From assembly GCF_037911585.1 (NCBI RefSeq), contig NZ_JBAJNS010000001.1:190001-254000 (forward strand): a stretch of DNA of 64,000 nt, written 5' to 3'. The notes under the pieces are model-generated. The model made no database searches, was not told where the DNA came from, and saw nothing but the letters and a program-made list of their open reading frames with translations. The DNA comes from Streptomyces sp. GSL17-111 (GTDB lineage: Bacteria > Actinomycetota > Actinomycetes > Streptomycetales > Streptomycetaceae). The translations under genes were made by a program, and so were the position numbers. Positions 1-8,833 of the stretch are shown in pieces (position 1 is the first letter of the stretch; every line of letters begins with the position of its first letter).

Positions 1-156
1 GACGCCCTCGTGCGCTGGAACCCGGCAGCGGTGGAGGAGGGCGGAAAGTCGCCGGTCAGTCCCGTGGTGGCGCTGGACGGGGCGGCCGACGCGCTGACGG
101 ACCTGTCCGATGGCGTCGTGGTCCGTGCCGGGGACACGCTTTTCACCTGGGACTGA
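1..156 (+). CDS. crr: PTS glucose-type EIIA component, C-terminal fragment (5' end outside window)
   Basis: The first 156 bases read as an open frame of 51 codons ending in TGA at 154-156. The peptide ends ..VVRAGDTLFTWD, a glycine- and valine-rich beta-strand ending typical of EIIA-Glc (Crr), which carries phosphate from HPr to sugar permeases. The catalytic histidines lie upstream of the window edge and cannot be checked. ptsI follows 90 bp downstream on the same strand, and crr-ptsI is the known Streptomyces order. That context supports the call more than the short peptide does. Confidence 0.8.
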   Translation, partial: DALVRWNPAAVEEGGKSPVSPVVALDGAADALTDLSDGVVVRAGDTLFTWD

Positions 157-246
157 AACTCACCCCCTCCCCTGCCCCAGCCAGACGGCTCCCCCAGGCG
201 CACAGCGGCGGAGAGCGCGTGGCCGCACCGAGACGGAGACAGTCGT

Positions 247-1917
247 ATGGACACGAAGCTGCAAGGTGTCGGCGTCAGCCATGGCGTCGCCATCGGCGAG
301 GTACGGCATATGGGCACGGCCGTGCTGGAGCCTCCGACCCGGCGGATCGCCGCCGAGGAGGCACCCCGCGAGCGGCAGCGGGCCCAGCGGGCGGTCGACG
401 CCGTCGCTGCGGATCTCATGGCGCGCGGCCATCTCGCCGGCGGGGAGGCGCAGGCGGTGCTGGAGGCGCAGGCCCTGATGGCTCAGGACCCGGAGCTGAT
501 GGCGGATGTCGAGCGGCGGATCACGGTGGGCAGCAGCGCCGAGCGTGCCGTCTACGACGCCTTCGCCGCCTACCGCGCCGTGCTCGCGGGCGCGGGTGAG
601 TACTTCGCCGGGCGGGTGGCCGACCTGGACGACGTCCGCAACCGCATCGTCGCACGGCTGCTGGGCGTCCCGGTGCCGGGCGTCCCGGACAGCGACCGGC
701 CGTACGTCCTGATCGCCCGCGACCTGGCGCCCGCGGACACGGCGCTGCTCGATCCTTCTCTGGTGCTCGGGTTCGTCACCGAGGAGGGGGGACCGACGAG
801 CCACAGCGCCATCCTCGCGCGGGCGCTCGGGGTGCCCGCCGTGGCGGCCGTGCCGGGCGCGGGTGACTTGGCGGAGGGGCTGTTCGTCGCGGTGGACGGG
901 AGCGCGGGCGAGGTCGTGGTCAACCCGGACGAGGCCGAACGTGCCGCGCTGTCGCGAGCCGCGGCGGAGCGGAAGGCCGCTGTGGAGGGAGCGCGGGGGC
1001 CGGGCGCGACCTCCGACGGACACAAGGTGCCGCTGCTGGCCAACGTCGGAGGCCCGGGGGACGTACAGGCCGCCGTCGAGGCCGGGGCGGAAGGGGTGGG
1101 GCTGTTCCGCACGGAGTTCCTCTTCCTCGACGACGGCGCACGGCCACCGTCCGAGGACCGGCAGGCCGAGGCCTACCGTCAGGTGCTGGCGGCGTTCCCG
1201 GAGGGCCGGGTGGTGGTGCGGGTCCTGGACGCGGGTGCCGACAAACCCCTGGGCTTCCTGACACCGGCCGACGAGCCGAACCCGGCCCTCGGCGTGCGCG
1301 GACTGCGGACGCTGCTGGATCACCCCGACGTGCTGCACACCCAGCTCACCGCCCTGGCCAGGGCCGCCGAGGGGCTCCCGGTGTACCTGGAGGTCATGGC
1401 ACCGATGGTCGCCGACCGGGCCGACGCGCGGGCGTTCGCGGACGCCTGCCGGGAGGCCGGTCTGCGGGCGAAGTTCGGAGCGATGGTGGAGATCCCCGCC
1501 GCCGCCCTGCGAGCCCGTTCGGTGCTCCAGGAAGTGGAGTTCCTGTCGCTGGGTACCAATGACCTCGCGCAGTACACGTTCGCCGCGGACCGGCAGCTCG
1601 GAGCCGTGGCACGCCACCAGGACCCGTGGCAACCGGCACTGCTCGACCTCGTCGCCTTCTCGGCCGAGGCCGCGAAGGCGGAGGGGAAGGGCTGCGGCGT
1701 CTGCGGTGAGGCGGCCTCCGATCCCCTGCTGGCGTGCGTGCTGACCGGCCTCGGCGTGACAAGCCTGTCGATGGGGGCCTCCGCCATTCCCTACGTGCGG
1801 GCCACCCTGGCCAAGCACACGCTGGCGCAGTGCGAACGCGCGGCTGCGGCGGCCCGTGCCGCCGAGAGCGGCCAGGACGCCCGCCGTGCCGCGCAGGCCG
1901 TGCTCTCCGGCGAGTAG
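247..1917 (+). CDS. ptsI: Phosphoenolpyruvate-protein phosphotransferase (PTS enzyme I)
   Basis: This 556-residue cytosolic enzyme autophosphorylates with PEP and passes the phosphoryl group to HPr. The phospho-histidine motif GGPTSHSAILAR is at about residues 180-190. The PEP-binding barrel signatures follow: GVGLFRTEFLF, RVLDAGADKPL and SLGTNDLAQYTFAADR, with a late Cys in GVCGEAASD. Length and domain order match complete enzyme I. ATG 247 is preceded by GGAG about 8 bp upstream. It lies behind crr, probably in one operon; ptsH is not in the window. It should also power the DhaKLM kinase encoded at 34375-36460. The 3' end is followed by a short tandem repeat. Confidence 0.97.
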   Translation: MDTKLQGVGVSHGVAIGEVRHMGTAVLEPPTRRIAAEEAPRERQRAQRAVDAVAADLMARGHLAGGEAQAVLEAQALMAQDPELMADVERRITVGSSAERAVYDAFAAYRAVLAGAGEYFAGRVADLDDVRNRIVARLLGVPVPGVPDSDRPYVLIARDLAPADTALLDPSLVLGFVTEEGGPTSHSAILARALGVPAVAAVPGAGDLAEGLFVAVDGSAGEVVVNPDEAERAALSRAAAERKAAVEGARGPGATSDGHKVPLLANVGGPGDVQAAVEAGAEGVGLFRTEFLFLDDGARPPSEDRQAEAYRQVLAAFPEGRVVVRVLDAGADKPLGFLTPADEPNPALGVRGLRTLLDHPDVLHTQLTALARAAEGLPVYLEVMAPMVADRADARAFADACREAGLRAKFGAMVEIPAAALRARSVLQEVEFLSLGTNDLAQYTFAADRQLGAVARHQDPWQPALLDLVAFSAEAAKAEGKGCGVCGEAASDPLLACVLTGLGVTSLSMGASAIPYVRATLAKHTLAQCERAAAAARAAESGQDARRAAQAVLSGE

Positions 1918-1964
1918 CCCGCGCCGCGCCCACAGGTCCGGTCGCCCGGCGTGGGGCCGACGCG

Positions 1965-1993
1965 GGACGGCCGGACGGCCGGACGGCCGGACG
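1965..1993. repeat. Tandem 8-bp repeat GGACGGCC (three copies plus a partial)
   Basis: Three perfect copies of GGACGGCC lie at 1965-1972, 1973-1980 and 1981-1988, followed by a partial GGACG. They fill the gap between the convergent ends of ptsI and the minus-strand gene that stops at 1996. GGCC is self-complementary, so short alternative hairpins are possible and it may act as a weak terminator. Copy number could vary between strains by slippage. Confidence 0.7.
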
Positions 1994-1995
1994 TC

Positions 1996-2931
1996 TCAAG
2001 GTGCCGATCGGTTCGGTGGCGGGAGCCGAACGCCGGGCCGGTAGGCGACGCCCGGCTCGGGTGGGACGGGCGCGCCGGTGGCCGGGTCCGTGCAGTAGGC
2101 GGCGAAGACCTCGGCCTCCGTGAGCGGCCGGAGCCAGTCGCCGTGGAGCCGCCAGCCGCGCACCGTCTGCCGCCCGGCGCGCGTCGTCCGCAGCACGACT
2201 CCGCCGGGTGCGCCGGTGGCGAGGCCGGCGGCGAGCACCGTGGTGAACAGCAGGACCTCGGTGTCGCCGGGGTGGGCGGCGGTGGACGCCGCCGCGCCTC
2301 GGGGTACCCCGAGGGCCGCGACGAGCGGGAGGCCCGCTCCACCCGATGTCGGGCTGACGCTGCACACAAGGTGGTGGCTCCCGGGACCCGCGACGTCCAG
2401 CAGTCGGCCGAGGGCCGTGCGGGCGCGGTCCGTCGCCCCCGGGCCCGGGCCACGGCCACAGCTCCGGCAGATGCCGACGGACGGAGGGAGCACGGTGGCA
2501 CGCCTCCCGTCCGGGGTGCTGCCCGGCCCGCCGAGCAGCCGTGGGACCAGGGCTTCGACCGGCTCGCCCCCGTAGGGGAAGGTCGGCGCGCCGACGGCGA
2601 TCTCGGCCGTGTAGCGCGCGCGGGTGCGGGGCGAGTCCGGGTCGAGCCCGGTTTCGGCGCAGAAGCGGGCGTAGCGGGCGGGGTCGAAGGGGGCGAGGCG
2701 GATGTGTACGCCCTGGGCCGTGAGGAAGCGCAGCACCCGCTCGACGGCGCGGAGATAGCCGGGGTGGTCCCGGTGAGGGAAGCTGCGGTAGCGCCGCATG
2801 GCCTCGAAGTCACAGGGCTGGGCCAGGACGGCGAGCGTGCTGGGCGCCTCGCGGCGCAGCGCCCGGAGCGCCCGCCGTCCGTGCGGGGGCCGCTCGCGGG
2901 TGCGGCCGGTGTCGTGGCTGTGGTCGTGCAT
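1996..2931 (-). CDS. Hypothetical protein downstream of acetoacetyl-CoA synthetase
   Basis: I do not recognise this protein of about 311 residues. It has an N-terminal His-rich start (MHDHSHDTG), an Arg-rich stretch, then a mixed alpha/beta body with few clear motifs. There is no signal peptide or membrane segment. ATG at 2931 is preferred because a GGGGGG ribosome site lies 5 bp upstream; a GTG at 2964 in the same frame would add 11 residues. It begins about 70 bp (34 bp if the GTG is used) after acetoacetyl-CoA synthetase on the same strand, so co-transcription is likely. Third-position G+C supports it as a true gene. Function unknown. Confidence 0.7.
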   Translation of the reverse strand: MHDHSHDTGRTRERPPHGRRALRALRREAPSTLAVLAQPCDFEAMRRYRSFPHRDHPGYLRAVERVLRFLTAQGVHIRLAPFDPARYARFCAETGLDPDSPRTRARYTAEIAVGAPTFPYGGEPVEALVPRLLGGPGSTPDGRRATVLPPSVGICRSCGRGPGPGATDRARTALGRLLDVAGPGSHHLVCSVSPTSGGAGLPLVAALGVPRGAAASTAAHPGDTEVLLFTTVLAAGLATGAPGGVVLRTTRAGRQTVRGWRLHGDWLRPLTEAEVFAAYCTDPATGAPVPPEPGVAYRPGVRLPPPNRSAP

Positions 2932-2998
2932 GACGCCCCCCGGGTCAGGTGATCGATTCGTCACACACCGTAGCCGGGGGGTCTGACAGCGGCCGTCC

Positions 2999-5008
2999 TC
3001 AGCGGCGGGCGCGCTCCCGGCCGAGGCGTTCGTACGCCCGGAGCAGTTCGACGTCGTCCACCGATCCGGGGTTCACGGCCTTGTCCAGGGGGGTGCCCTG
3101 GAGCAGTCGCTTGACCGGTACTTCGAGGCGCTTGCCGGTGAGCGTGTGGGGCACGGCGGGGATCTCGATGATCTCGTCCGGAACGTGCCGGGGCGAGAGC
3201 CGGCTGCGGATGGTCCGCTTCACGCGGTCCTTCAGCGCCTCGTCCAGGACGGCGCCCGGGGCCAGGTGGACGAAGAGCGGCATCCAGTAGCCGCCCTCCG
3301 GCTCCTCCACGCCGATGACGAGAGACTCGCGGATCTCCGGGAGTCGCTCGACCGCTTCGTAGATGTCGGCGGACCCCATGCGGACGCCCTGGCGGTTGAG
3401 GGTGGAGTCGGAGCGGCCGTGGATGACCACGGACCCGCGCGAGGTCAGCGTGATCCAGTCGCCGTGGCGCCACACTCCGGGGAACATCTCGAAGTAGCTG
3501 TCGCGGTAGCGGGAGCCGTCGGCGTCGTTCCAGAATCGGACCGGCATCGACGGCATGGGGTTGGTGACCACAAGTTCGCCGACCTCGTCCGTCAGTGGCT
3601 TCCCCTGCGGGTCCCAGGACTGCAGGTCCGTGCCGAGACAGGCGGCCTGCAGCTCGCCGATGTGGACGGGGAGGGTGGGCACGGCTCCGGCGAAGCAGCT
3701 GCACACGTCCGTGCCGCCGCTGACGGAGGCGATCCACAGGTCCGCTCCGGCCTCCTCGTGCAGCCACCGGAAGCCGTCGGGCGGGAGCGGGGAGCCGGTG
3801 GTGGCGACGCAGCGCAGTGCGGAGAGGTCGTTGTCCCGGCCGGGATGGACCTCGGCCTTGCGGCAGGCCATGACGTAGGCGGCGGAGGTGCCGTAGAAGG
3901 TGGCGCCGGTGCGCTCGGCGATGTCCCACTGGGCGCCCGTACCGGGATGGCCGGGGCTGCCGTCGTAGGTGACGACCGTGGTGCCGGTGAGCAGGCCGGA
4001 GACGAGGAAGTTCCACATCATCCAGCCGGTGGAGGTGTACCAGAAGAAGCGGTCGTCCGGACCGAGGTCGCAGTGCAGGCCGAGCTGCTTGAGGTGTTCG
4101 AGCAGGATGCCGCCCTGCGACTGCACGATCGCCTTGGGCAGCCCCGTCGTGCCCGAGGAGTACAGCACCCACAGAGGGTGGTCGAAGGGGACCTGTTCGA
4201 AGACGGGCTCGACGTCGGCGGAGGTGAGGGACTGCCAGGTGAGGGCGCCGTCGGGGGCGGGCGTGCCCAGCAGCGGGACGTGCACGACGGCGCGCAGGGT
4301 GGGGAGCTCGGCGCGCAGTTCGGCGACGGTCCGCGCGCGGTCGTGCTCCTTGCCGCCGTAGCGGTACCCGTCGACGGCGAACAGGACGACGGGCTCGACC
4401 TGCTGGAAGCGGTCGAGGACGCTGCGGGCGCCGAAGTCCGGCGCGCAGGAGGTCCAGACGCCGCCGACGGCGGCGGTGGCCAGGAGGGCGACGGCGGCCT
4501 CGGGGATGTTGGGCAGGTAGCCGCTGACACGGTCGCCGGGACGGACGCCGAGGCGCCGGAGCTCGGCGGCGAGGGAGCCGACCTGGCGGCGCAGCTCCAG
4601 CCAGCTGACGGGCTGCGGCTCCTGACGCTCGTCGACGTGCAGGATGGCCGGGTCGAGGGCGCGGGCGGGGTCGCCGGCGGTGCGCAGGGCGTGCTCGGCG
4701 TAGTTCACGGTGGCGCCGGGGAACCAGGTGGCACCGGGCATGGAGCGGTCGGCGAGGACCGTGTCGTACGGCGTGGAGAAGTGGACGTCGAACCACTCGG
4801 TGACGGCCGTCCAGAAGGCCGGCAGCTGTTCGACGGACCAGCGGTGCAGAGCGGCGTAGCTCGCGGCCGGGTCGCCGGGCGCCGCGGCGGGGGCGCCGTG
4901 GTGCTCGGCCGCCCAGCTGTGGAAGCGGGTGAGCCGGGCCCGCGCGATGCGGTCGGGGCCCGGCTGCCACAGGGGGCTGGGCTGGGGCGTGGCTGCGGCG
5001 GCGGTCAT
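2999..5008 (-). CDS. Acetoacetate-CoA ligase (acetoacetyl-CoA synthetase)
   Basis: This 669-residue member of the adenylate-forming ANL superfamily activates acetoacetate to acetoacetyl-CoA with ATP. Near the start is the ACS-N-like GATWFPGATVNYAEHAL. The P-loop YSSGTTGLPKAIVQSQGG is in mid-protein, followed by STGWMMWN and SVSGGTDVCSCF, both characteristic of the acetoacetate branch and unlike acetyl-CoA synthetase. HGRSDSTLNRQGVRMGSADIY and the C-terminal lysine motif LTGKRLEVPVK complete it. The frame stays open far upstream, but ATG 5008 (MTAAAATPQPSPLW) fits the family start and has GGAG upstream. It is divergent from the GH31 relic. Confidence 0.93.
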   Translation of the reverse strand: MTAAAATPQPSPLWQPGPDRIARARLTRFHSWAAEHHGAPAAAPGDPAASYAALHRWSVEQLPAFWTAVTEWFDVHFSTPYDTVLADRSMPGATWFPGATVNYAEHALRTAGDPARALDPAILHVDERQEPQPVSWLELRRQVGSLAAELRRLGVRPGDRVSGYLPNIPEAAVALLATAAVGGVWTSCAPDFGARSVLDRFQQVEPVVLFAVDGYRYGGKEHDRARTVAELRAELPTLRAVVHVPLLGTPAPDGALTWQSLTSADVEPVFEQVPFDHPLWVLYSSGTTGLPKAIVQSQGGILLEHLKQLGLHCDLGPDDRFFWYTSTGWMMWNFLVSGLLTGTTVVTYDGSPGHPGTGAQWDIAERTGATFYGTSAAYVMACRKAEVHPGRDNDLSALRCVATTGSPLPPDGFRWLHEEAGADLWIASVSGGTDVCSCFAGAVPTLPVHIGELQAACLGTDLQSWDPQGKPLTDEVGELVVTNPMPSMPVRFWNDADGSRYRDSYFEMFPGVWRHGDWITLTSRGSVVIHGRSDSTLNRQGVRMGSADIYEAVERLPEIRESLVIGVEEPEGGYWMPLFVHLAPGAVLDEALKDRVKRTIRSRLSPRHVPDEIIEIPAVPHTLTGKRLEVPVKRLLQGTPLDKAVNPGSVDDVELLRAYERLGRERARR

Positions 5009-5242
5009 GGGCGGCTCCCGGACGGTACGCGAGGGTGTGCGTGCGGTGCGCGCACGGGCGGGGTGTGCGCGTGACGCGGCTGTGCAGGACGATGCCACGT
5101 GATCGTTCGCGACACCAGGGGCGGCACCCCATATCGGACGGCTCGGGCATGTGGTGGACGTGGTGCAACGTCCGGGGGGTTCCGGGTGAACTCTCGGCGA
5201 ACGCGGACGGTGCGGCGTGCGGACGGTGGCAGGCTGAGCAGC

Positions 5243-6049
5243 ATGAACGCTGGGGGCCTGGGGTGGTCGGCCGGTCGGGTGGGAGCGGGCCGCGCGGTGG
5301 CGGTGTGGTGGCGTACCCGGCGGGCGGCCCTCGCCACGGCGCGCGCGGCCGGACCTCCGTTGCGGGTCCGGGCCCCGGGCGCTGTGCTGACCGCCGAACC
5401 GGGCCCCGGAGGCGGTCTGGTGCACTGCGAGCGGTCGGTGCTGCGGATCGTGGTGGCACAGGGCGGCGCCGTCTTCGTGGGCTGGGACGCGGCGGGCCCC
5501 GAACAGCCCGAGCCACGCGGCGGGAGTGGGGCTGGCGGCGGGACCTGCCCGCCGCCGGACGCACGGGCCACGCTGGAGCCGGACACCGCCGGGGGCTGGC
5601 GCGTGGTGTCCCAGCGGGTGCTGGTGACGGTCGGCCGGGAGGGGTCCGTGCGCCTGCGGACGCCGGGAGGGGTACTGCTGCGGCACGACGCCCCGCCCCG
5701 GTGGTGGGAGGCCGAACCGGGGGCGGGTGGCCCCTGGGTGCAGCGGTCCCGGGTTCGCGCCGACGCCCGGTTCCTCGATCCCGGGGGCGGCCCGCTGCGG
5801 ACGGGGGGTCGCCGGGTCCCGGCGCAGTTGGTCGTCTCCGGCGCGGGCACGCACCTGGTGGTCCACTCCGCCGCGGCCGAGGGCGGGCTCAGGCTCCGCG
5901 AGGGCGTCCCGGGCGACGGTTCGGCCCATGACCGCCCGGGCCGGTGTGACGTACGGATGTCCGCCGGGCCGGTGGCGTACTGGGTACTGATGGGGCCGAT
6001 GGAGCGGGCGGTGCGGGAGTGGGTCGGGCTGACGGGCGGCGAGGGCTGA
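5243..6049 (+). pseudogene. Relic of a GH31 alpha-glucosidase: N-terminal domain only
   Basis: The 268-residue product aligns by eye to the N-terminal beta-sandwich of actinobacterial GH31 glucosidases. Recognisable pieces are LRTPGGVLLRHDAPPRWWE, WVQRSRVRADARFL, PAQLVVSGAGTHLVVHS, LREGVPGDGSAHDRPG and YWVLMGPMERAVREWVGLTG. In the family the last piece leads straight into the catalytic barrel. Here a stop follows and no barrel sequence appears downstream. About 20 residues around the usual FGLGGR..YRLWNTDPGG segment are also missing. The catalytic aspartates are therefore absent. ATG 5243 is chosen over an unlikely start at 5099. The open frame survives, so a binding role cannot be excluded, but an enzyme is ruled out. 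Confidence 0.75.
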
Positions 6050-6215
6050 CGACCGGTGCGCGGTGCCGGAGCCGAGGAGTGGCCCGGTAGCCCGATGGCC
6101 CGGTGGCTCGATGGCGTGGTGCGGGCACGGCGATCGGGCCAGGGCGTCACCCGTCGGGGGGAGGGCGGCCGTGTGGTGGACCGGGCGCTTCGGCGTGGTG
6201 GGTGAGGGTGCGGGC

Positions 6216-6995
6216 ATGAGACGTGCGGTGGCGATGGCGGTGGCCCTGGGCGTGGCGACGACCGTCACGGGATCGGGCCCGTGGCGGGACGAGTCGGCGC
6301 CGGAGGGCTTCGTGGCGCTGGCGGACGTGGCCCCGGGGGTGGTGCGGGAGATGCGGTACACGGGGCCGCACAACTTCGTGGGCACACGGATCGACGGGTA
6401 CGCGGAGGACGTCTGTCTCGTCACCCGCCCGGTGGCCCGCGCGCTGCGCGAGGTACAGCGCGCGGCGCTGCGGCACGGGTACACCCTGCAGGTGTACGAC
6501 TGCTACCGGCCGCAGCGCGCCGTCGACCACTTCGTCCGGTGGGCGGCCGACGCCGGGCGGGGGCGGATGAAGGCGGAGTTCTATCCCCGCGTGGCCAAGG
6601 ACCGCCTCTTCGCGGAGGGGTACATCGCGCGCCGCTCGGGGCACAGCGGCGGAGGCACGGTGGACGTGACGCTGGTCCCGCGCTCCGCGCCCCCGACGCG
6701 GTCCTACGTGCCGGGCGAGCGTCTGGTGCCGTGCTTCGCGCCCCGTGCGGCACGCTTCCCCGACCGCTCGGTGGACATGGGCACCGGGTACGACTGCTTC
6801 GATGAGAAGGCGCGCACCCTGCACGCGGACGTGACCGGGGAGCAGCGCGCGAACCGGCTGCTGCTCAGGCGGTTGATGGAGGGGGCGGGGTTCGAGAACC
6901 TGCCGCAGGAGTGGTGGCACTTCACCTACCGGGACGAGCCGTATCCGGGGCGCCGGTTCGACTTCCCCGTCTCCCGTGCGGCGCTGTCCGGCTGA
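6216..6995 (+). CDS. VanX-like D-alanyl-D-alanine dipeptidase (peptidase M15D), exported
   Basis: This 259-residue enzyme is predicted to cleave D-Ala-D-Ala or related cell-wall dipeptides. The start at ATG 6216 gives a signal-like N-terminus (MRRAVAMAVALGVATTV). Family markers are MRYTGPHNFVG near residue 45 of the mature region, VYDCYRPQRAVDHF, the zinc motif SGHSGGGTVDVTL (SxHxxGxxxD) and the catalytic EWWHF near the C-terminus. Zinc His, Asp and the late Glu-His pair are all present. Vancomycin VanX lacks a signal peptide, so this exported form is more likely a housekeeping wall-recycling enzyme than a resistance determinant. No vanHA genes are nearby. Confidence 0.88.
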   Translation: MRRAVAMAVALGVATTVTGSGPWRDESAPEGFVALADVAPGVVREMRYTGPHNFVGTRIDGYAEDVCLVTRPVARALREVQRAALRHGYTLQVYDCYRPQRAVDHFVRWAADAGRGRMKAEFYPRVAKDRLFAEGYIARRSGHSGGGTVDVTLVPRSAPPTRSYVPGERLVPCFAPRAARFPDRSVDMGTGYDCFDEKARTLHADVTGEQRANRLLLRRLMEGAGFENLPQEWWHFTYRDEPYPGRRFDFPVSRAALSG

Positions 6996-7079
6996 AGGGT
7001 CCCCTGCTGCCCGCGCGACGCGCTGATCGCGGTGCCTTCGGTCATGCTGGTGGCAGATGTGCATCCACGAGGAGCGGTC

Positions 7080-7811
7080 ATGGACTATCCATCCGGCGAC
7101 ATCTTCATCGGCGAGATCATCGGTACGGCGATCCTGGTGCTCTTCGGTGCCGGCGTGTGTGCGGCGGTGACGCTGCACCACTCCAAGGCCCGGGCGAGCG
7201 GTTGGGTGGTCATCTCCTTCGGCTGGGGGTTCGGCGTCCTGGCGGGGGCGTACACCGCCGGTCCGCTGTCCGGCGGCCACATCAATCCGGCCGTCACCCT
7301 CGGCATCGCGATCGAGAGCGGGGTGTGGGACAAGGTGCCGGTCTACATGGCCGGACAGCTGGTCGGTGCCATGCTCGGCGCCGTTCTGGCCTGGTTGGCC
7401 TATCTGGCCCAGTACCGGGCGAACGCGGACGCGGAGCGTTCGCAGCCGACCCTGGGCGGGTTCGCGACCATTCCGGAGATCCGCAGCCCGGGGGTCAACC
7501 TCGTCACCGAGGTCATCGCGACGGTCGCGCTCGTCCTGCCAGTGCTGGCCTTCGGCCTCACCGAGGGGCTCGGCACCTCGGGCACGCAGACGCTGATCGT
7601 CGCACTCCTCGTCGTCGGCATCGGCCTGTCACTGGGCGGACCGACGGGGTACGCGATCAACCCGGCGCGCGACCTGGGACCGCGGATCGTGCACCAGGTG
7701 CTGCCCATCCCGAACAAGGGCACGTCCGACTGGGGGTACGCGTGGGTGCCGGTCATCGGGCCACTGATCGGCGGCGCCGTGGCGGCGGTGGTCTTCAACG
7801 TGGCGTTCTGA
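7080..7811 (+). CDS. glpF: MIP-family channel (glycerol facilitator / aquaporin)
   Basis: This is a 243-residue integral membrane protein with six hydrophobic helices. The two pore half-helices carry the NPA-type signatures [11 protein letters not shown] (about residue 64) and [13 protein letters not shown] (about residue 193). The Asp after the second NPA (NPARD) is the usual mark of glycerol-permeable members over pure water channels. ATG 7080 has GAGGAGCG 5-12 bp upstream. No glpK or glpD adjoins it. It could supply glycerol to the dihydroxyacetone pathway further along, but that is inference. The stop codon lies inside a hairpin shared with the convergent cvnD. Confidence 0.92.
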   Translation: MDYPSGDIFIGEIIGTAILVLFGAGVCAAVTLHHSKARASGWVVISFGWGFGVLAGAYTAGPLSGGHINPAVTLGIAIESGVWDKVPVYMAGQLVGAMLGAVLAWLAYLAQYRANADAERSQPTLGGFATIPEIRSPGVNLVTEVIATVALVLPVLAFGLTEGLGTSGTQTLIVALLVVGIGLSLGGPTGYAINPARDLGPRIVHQVLPIPNKGTSDWGYAWVPVIGPLIGGAVAAVVFNVAF

Positions 7812-7834
7812 GACCGGCGGCCCGGGCGGTCTCA
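7809..7834. terminator. Bidirectional stop-to-stop hairpin between glpF and cvnD
   Basis: TGAGACCG (7809-7816) pairs perfectly with CGGTCTCA (7827-7834) across a 10-base loop. The TGA of glpF and the complement of the cvnD TGA form the outer three pairs. It sits exactly between convergent genes. Confidence 0.7.
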
Positions 7835-8437
7835 GGGGGCCGCGACGCGCCGGGCGGCCACAGTGCGCAGCGCGTGCTCGACGAGGGTGACCAGGACGTC
7901 GCGGGCGGACTCACGGCGGCGGGCGTCGCACAGGACGACGGGTACGTGGTCGTCGAGGTCGAGGGCGGTGCGCACGCTGCCCGCCGGGTACGGGCGGGCG
8001 CCGTCGAAGCGGTTGACGGCCACGGCGAACGGCAGGCCGCGCCGCTCGACGTCGTCCAGGGCGGCGAAGCTGTCCTCCAGGCGGCGGGTGTCGGCGATGA
8101 CGACGGCCCCGAGGGCGCCGGCGGCCAGCTCGTCCCACAGGAAGCGGAAGCGGTCCTGTCCGGGTGTGCCGAAGAGGTAGAGGACCGTCGAGTCGCCGAG
8201 GGTGATGCGGCCGAAGTCCATGGCGACCGTGGTGGTCGACTTGGCCTCCACTCCGGCCAGGTCGTCGTGGGGACGGCCCGCCTCGGTCATCGCCGCCTCG
8301 GTGCGCAGCGGCCGGATCTCGCTGACCGCCCCGGTGAAGGTGGTCTTGCCGACCCCGAAGCCACCGGTCACCAGGACCTTCAGGGCGACCGGCGCCGCCG
8401 CGGGGGACGGGGCCCGGTCACAGTGCCCGGAGGCCAT
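7832..8437 (-). CDS. cvnD: Conservon GTPase CvnD
   Basis: This 201-residue small G protein belongs to the MglA/Ras-like CvnD family, which cycles between GTP and GDP and works with the other conservon proteins at the membrane. The P-loop GGFGVGKTT is at about residues 25-33. MDFGR and the switch II FGTPGQDRFRF follow, then a degenerate NKxD-type site at AVNRFDG. ATG 8437 overlaps the end of cvnC by 20 bp, consistent with translational coupling. It is the last gene of cvnA-B-C-D. No cytochrome P450 gene follows, unlike in some conservons. Confidence 0.94.
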   Translation of the reverse strand: MASGHCDRAPSPAAAPVALKVLVTGGFGVGKTTFTGAVSEIRPLRTEAAMTEAGRPHDDLAGVEAKSTTTVAMDFGRITLGDSTVLYLFGTPGQDRFRFLWDELAAGALGAVVIADTRRLEDSFAALDDVERRGLPFAVAVNRFDGARPYPAGSVRTALDLDDHVPVVLCDARRRESARDVLVTLVEHALRTVAARRVAAP

Positions 8438-8822
8438 CGATCACCTCGCGCAGGATGCCCTCGTCGGGCAGGTCGGCCGGGGGGACGGGACGGGTGACGC
8501 GGACGAGCGCGGCATCCACCAGGTCGCCGATCAGGACGCGCACCACACCGACGGGGAGGTCGAGGTCGGCGGCGAGTTCGGCGACGGAGCGGGAGGCGGC
8601 CGTGCAGCCGCGGAGGATCGCGAGGTGCTCCGGGCCGAGCCGCGCGGTCTCCGGCCGTCCGGCGGACTCGGCGGACTCGGCGTCCCGCAGCGCGCCGTCC
8701 TCGGTGACGACCTGGGAGATCAGGTCGAGCCGGAGGCGGGCGTCGCTGCGGGTGCGGCCGCGCGTCATCGCGTAGGGCCGGACCACCGGCCCTGCCGCGT
8801 CGTCGAACCAGGCCTCGCTCAT
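8418..8822 (-). CDS. cvnC: Conservon DUF742 protein CvnC
   Basis: This protein of about 134 residues has the DUF742 hallmark PVVRPYAMTRGRT near the N-terminus and a winged-helix-like body (SVAELAADLDLPVGVVRVLIGDLVDAALV). The family is thought to link the sensor kinase to the GTPase. ATG 8822 is preferred because AAGGGCGG sits upstream. A GTG at 8837, overlapping the cvnB stop as GTGA, would add five residues and cannot be excluded. It is the third gene of the conservon. Confidence 0.9.
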   Translation of the reverse strand: MSEAWFDDAAGPVVRPYAMTRGRTRSDARLRLDLISQVVTEDGALRDAESAESAGRPETARLGPEHLAILRGCTAASRSVAELAADLDLPVGVVRVLIGDLVDAALVRVTRPVPPADLPDEGILREVIDGLRAL

Positions 8823-8833
8823 GGGCCCGCCCT

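Noticed and set aside
1965..1993. Possible CRISPR-like or iteron repeat
   Set aside because: The units are 8 bp and directly adjacent without spacers; it is a simple tandem repeat between convergent genes.
6216..6995. Vancomycin-resistance vanX
   Set aside because: No vanH, vanA or vanRS genes are nearby, and the protein has a signal peptide, which cytoplasmic resistance VanX lacks.
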